Positions 5,584 through 7,337 of a stretch of DNA of 7,337 nucleotides are shown here, in pieces (position 1 is the first letter of the stretch; the number at the start of each line of letters is the position of its first letter). This DNA comes from an uncultured Pseudomonadota bacterium (lineage in GTDB: Bacteria; SAR324; NAC60-12). The stretch covers positions 1-7,337 of the forward strand of contig CAJXNF010000137.1 of assembly GCA_913056375.1 (NCBI GenBank), given 5' to 3'. The notes under the pieces are model-generated. The model ran no database searches. It was not told where the DNA came from and saw nothing but the letters and a program-made list of their open reading frames with translations. Position numbers and translations under genes: made by a program.

Positions 5584-6690
5584 TTATTGTATTTCTTCAA
5601 TCAGTACCCGGCGACCTTCCTGATGACTTAGCAATGCTGCATCGAGGATACGCTGTACATCGGTCCCCGCAGCAAAATCAGGACGGACTGCTTGTCCTGT
5701 ACGAACTCCCTCGATGAAGTCACCGATCATATGTCCATCCTGCCGAAAAACATCTCGATAGGTATTGTGGACGGTATCCCTGCGGGCCTTGCCCCAAATA
5801 TCATCCGGAATTGGAAGCTCGTGGGGTAATCCCTCACCAACCTGTGCCCCATGAACCCGCTGGATCTTATCCCAATCTGTGACTGAGTAAAGAGTCCCCT
5901 CCGAACCATGAAACTCCATGTGGTGGGTTTGACCAAATGGGGAATCTTCATAGCAGATCGTCGTCGCATGAATCATCCCTTGAGCGCCATTGGCAAACTC
6001 AAGCATGACCATTGCGGTGTCATCGGTATGAGTGAATGGTTTCCCATCTGGGGTTGTGTCGGGTCGATCAATTGGTGAACCTAGACGACAACTCACTGCA
6101 CTGACAGAACCCATCATCCATTGGGCTAGGTAGATGAAATGAGAGCCAATGTCTCCCAAAGCGCCTGATCCCGCCTCTGCAGCGTTTAGACGCCAAGTAT
6201 ACTCCGTTTTTCTGCGGTAGCCTGTGTAGTAGCGAAGATTGCAGTGATAGGGTTTCCCGATATACCCTTGATCAATCAGCCGCTTAAGATAGCGAGCCGT
6301 CGGCATGAAGGAATAAGTGAAAGGTACGAGATTGACTAACTTGGTTTTCTGCGCAAGTTTGGTCATCTCAAGCGCTTCCGCATAGTTGAGACCCAGTGGT
6401 TTTTCACAAAGAACAGGGATTCCTCTTTCCAGTGCAGCTATGGTGAAGGGAGCATGAGTATCGTTACCTGTCGAAACGATCAAAGCATCCAACTCGGCCT
6501 CATCCAGCATTTTTTTGAAGTCGACAAAGTGCTGGGAAATTTTCCATTTTTGCGCAAAAGCCTCAGCCCGCTGAGGATTCCGTCCGCAAGCTGCGACAAC
6601 TTCTACATGAGGATTTCCCTCCAAAGCAGGCAAGTACATTGCGTCTGCCCACCAACTTGTTCCTGCAATTCCAACTCTGATCTTACTCAT
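5584..6690 (-). CDS. Gfo/Idh/MocA family oxidoreductase, sugar dehydrogenase type
   Basis: Probable cytoplasmic NAD(P)-dependent sugar or polyol dehydrogenase of 368 residues. N-terminal Rossmann domain from VGIAGTSWWADAMYLPAL (6-23), then CGRNPQRAEAFA (35-46). The lysine of CEKPLGL (K97) and the D/H pair in GALGDIGSHFI (D180, H184) give the family's catalytic triad. The C-terminal domain carries HTDDTAMVMLEFANG and HHMEFHGSEGTLY, typical of the family. In the dinucleotide fingerprint GxGxxA the second glycine is Ser12 (GTSWWA). The protein is clearly different from the inositol-dehydrogenase-like neighbour outside the shared motifs, so the two are not recent duplicates and probably act on different substrates or steps. 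The ATG is preceded by AAAGAGAA. The gene follows the dehydratase gene by 61 bases and precedes the next oxidoreductase gene by 59. The substrate is not identifiable; aldose, aldonate or inositol isomers are possible. Confidence 0.9.
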   Translation of the reverse strand: MSKIRVGIAGTSWWADAMYLPALEGNPHVEVVAACGRNPQRAEAFAQKWKISQHFVDFKKMLDEAELDALIVSTGNDTHAPFTIAALERGIPVLCEKPLGLNYAEALEMTKLAQKTKLVNLVPFTYSFMPTARYLKRLIDQGYIGKPYHCNLRYYTGYRRKTEYTWRLNAAEAGSGALGDIGSHFIYLAQWMMGSVSAVSCRLGSPIDRPDTTPDGKPFTHTDDTAMVMLEFANGAQGMIHATTICYEDSPFGQTHHMEFHGSEGTLYSVTDWDKIQRVHGAQVGEGLPHELPIPDDIWGKARRDTVHNTYRDVFRQDGHMIGDFIEGVRTGQAVRPDFAAGTDVQRILDAALLSHQEGRRVLIEEIQ

Positions 6691-6751
6691 TTCTCTTTGT
6701 CATCTATGTTGTAAATGGGTTATTAAAGAGGCCTCACTCCACCCACTAAAT

Positions 6752-7337
6752 TCAAAAAATATCTGGTTCGGCTGTCTCACCAGGGGCTCCCTGTAGAAAT
6801 CTGAAATCACAGCCTTCATCTGCCTGAGTAACCTGCTCCACGTACAGCGCTGCATAACCTCTGCGATGTTTCAAAGCTGGAGCCTGCCATTCCTGTCGAC
6901 GTCTGTCGAGCTCCTCGGGTTCCACCAGTAAGTCAAGGCGTCTCTCGAACACATCCAGCTCAATTAAATCACCATCACGCACTAAGCCGAGTGGTCCACC
7001 CAGTGCTGCTTCCGGAGCTACATGTAAAACGCAGGCACCATAGCTGGTTCCACTCATTCGTGCATCTGAAATTCTCAAAATATCTCTGATTCCTTGTTGC
7101 AATAATTTTTTGGGTACTGGGAGCTGCCCCCACTCTGGCATCCCTGGAGCACCCACTGGTCCAGCATTTTGAAGAACAAGGACAGAATCACCAGTCACTG
7201 GCAAATCCTCTCGGTCCACCCGAGCCTTCAGATCTCTGATGTCTTTGAAAACGATGGCAGGCCCACGATGCTTCAGTAGTCTATCTTCAGCAGCTGATGG
7301 CTTGATAACCGCTCCCTGTGGAGCAAGGGAACCACGC
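6752..7337 (-). CDS. IlvD/Edd family dehydratase, C-terminal third (5' end beyond window)
   Basis: Cytoplasmic Fe-S-dependent dehydratase converting a sugar acid to a 2-keto-3-deoxy acid (or a dihydroxy acid to a keto acid). The frame is open to the right edge; 194 residues are visible of about 570-600 in the family. Reading from the edge: RGSLAPQGAVIKPSAAEDR, LKHRGPAIVF, VLVLQNAGPVGAPGMPEWG, the highly conserved ISDARMSGTSYGACVLHVAP, then GGPLGLVRDGDLIELDV and a tail RGYAALYVEQVTQADEGCDF. The tail and the LLVEPEELDRRRQEW segment are more like the arabonate/xylonate (pentonate) dehydratases than biosynthetic IlvD, as far as I can judge from memory. The iron-sulfur cysteines lie outside the window. 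A GTG at 7219 is internal, not a start. It heads the visible minus-strand cluster, 61 bases before the first oxidoreductase, which suggests sugar-acid catabolism. Confidence 0.92.
   Translation of the reverse strand, partial: RGSLAPQGAVIKPSAAEDRLLKHRGPAIVFKDIRDLKARVDREDLPVTGDSVLVLQNAGPVGAPGMPEWGQLPVPKKLLQQGIRDILRISDARMSGTSYGACVLHVAPEAALGGPLGLVRDGDLIELDVFERRLDLLVEPEELDRRRQEWQAPALKHRRGYAALYVEQVTQADEGCDFRFLQGAPGETAEPDIF

Noticed and set aside
6691..6751. Possible hairpin TGGGT...ACCCA and the palindrome GAGGCCTC in the dehydratase/oxidoreductase gap
   Set aside because: The 5-bp stem encloses about 20 loop bases, and the 8-base palindrome cannot form a loop; both are expected by chance.
1..7337. 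Defence, phage, mobile-element, CRISPR or RNA-gene content
   Set aside because: No transposase, integrase, direct-repeat array, tRNA-like fold or defence-family motif was found; every main frame is assigned to transport or sugar metabolism.

Overview
The window holds seven genes of a carbohydrate uptake and oxidation cluster on the minus strand, plus the 3' part of an ABC transporter gene that enters from the left edge on the plus strand and converges on the cluster. Densely packed genes, Shine-Dalgarno sites, an ATGA stop/start overlap and a Sec signal peptide show a bacterium. The transporter (single-domain FrcA-like ATPase, RbsC-type permease, sugar-binding protein) and the inositol-dehydrogenase-like enzyme most resemble proteobacterial proteins, particularly those of alphaproteobacteria. 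That placement rests on recalled family resemblance and is not firm. No RNA gene, insertion sequence, CRISPR array or phage gene was seen, and no gene-free stretch exceeds 90 bases.

Layout, left to right. Bases 1-665 (+): C-terminal part of an ABC sugar transporter ATPase. Bases 723-1526 (-): short-chain dehydrogenase. Bases 1548-1577: perfect 13-bp hairpin. Bases 1614-2615 (-): periplasmic sugar-binding protein. Bases 2705-3715 (-): permease. Bases 3732-4505 (-): second ATPase, 69% identical to the first. Bases 4502-5524 (-): inositol 2-dehydrogenase-like oxidoreductase. Bases 5584-6690 (-): a different Gfo/Idh/MocA oxidoreductase. Bases 6752-7337 (-): C-terminal third of an IlvD/Edd-family sugar-acid dehydratase, cut by the right edge.

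Transcription of the main cluster runs right to left: dehydratase, two Gfo/Idh oxidoreductases, ATPase, permease, binding protein, SDR. All junctions are 16-89 bases or overlap, so one operon is likely, perhaps with internal control at three small hairpins (5554-5569, 2696-2715, 1548-1577).

Inferred function: a sugar or cyclic polyol is captured in the periplasm, imported by the CUT2-type transporter, oxidised by one or more of the three dehydrogenases, and the resulting acid dehydrated by the IlvD/Edd enzyme. Inositol-type compounds are suggested by the IolG-like enzyme. A non-phosphorylative sugar pathway (sugar to lactone/acid to 2-keto-3-deoxy acid) is suggested by the dehydratase. The window alone does not decide between them. 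I see no defence, mobile or wholly novel system. The unusual points are the combination of enzymes, the convergent ATPase paralogues with different base composition, and the hairpins at gene junctions.
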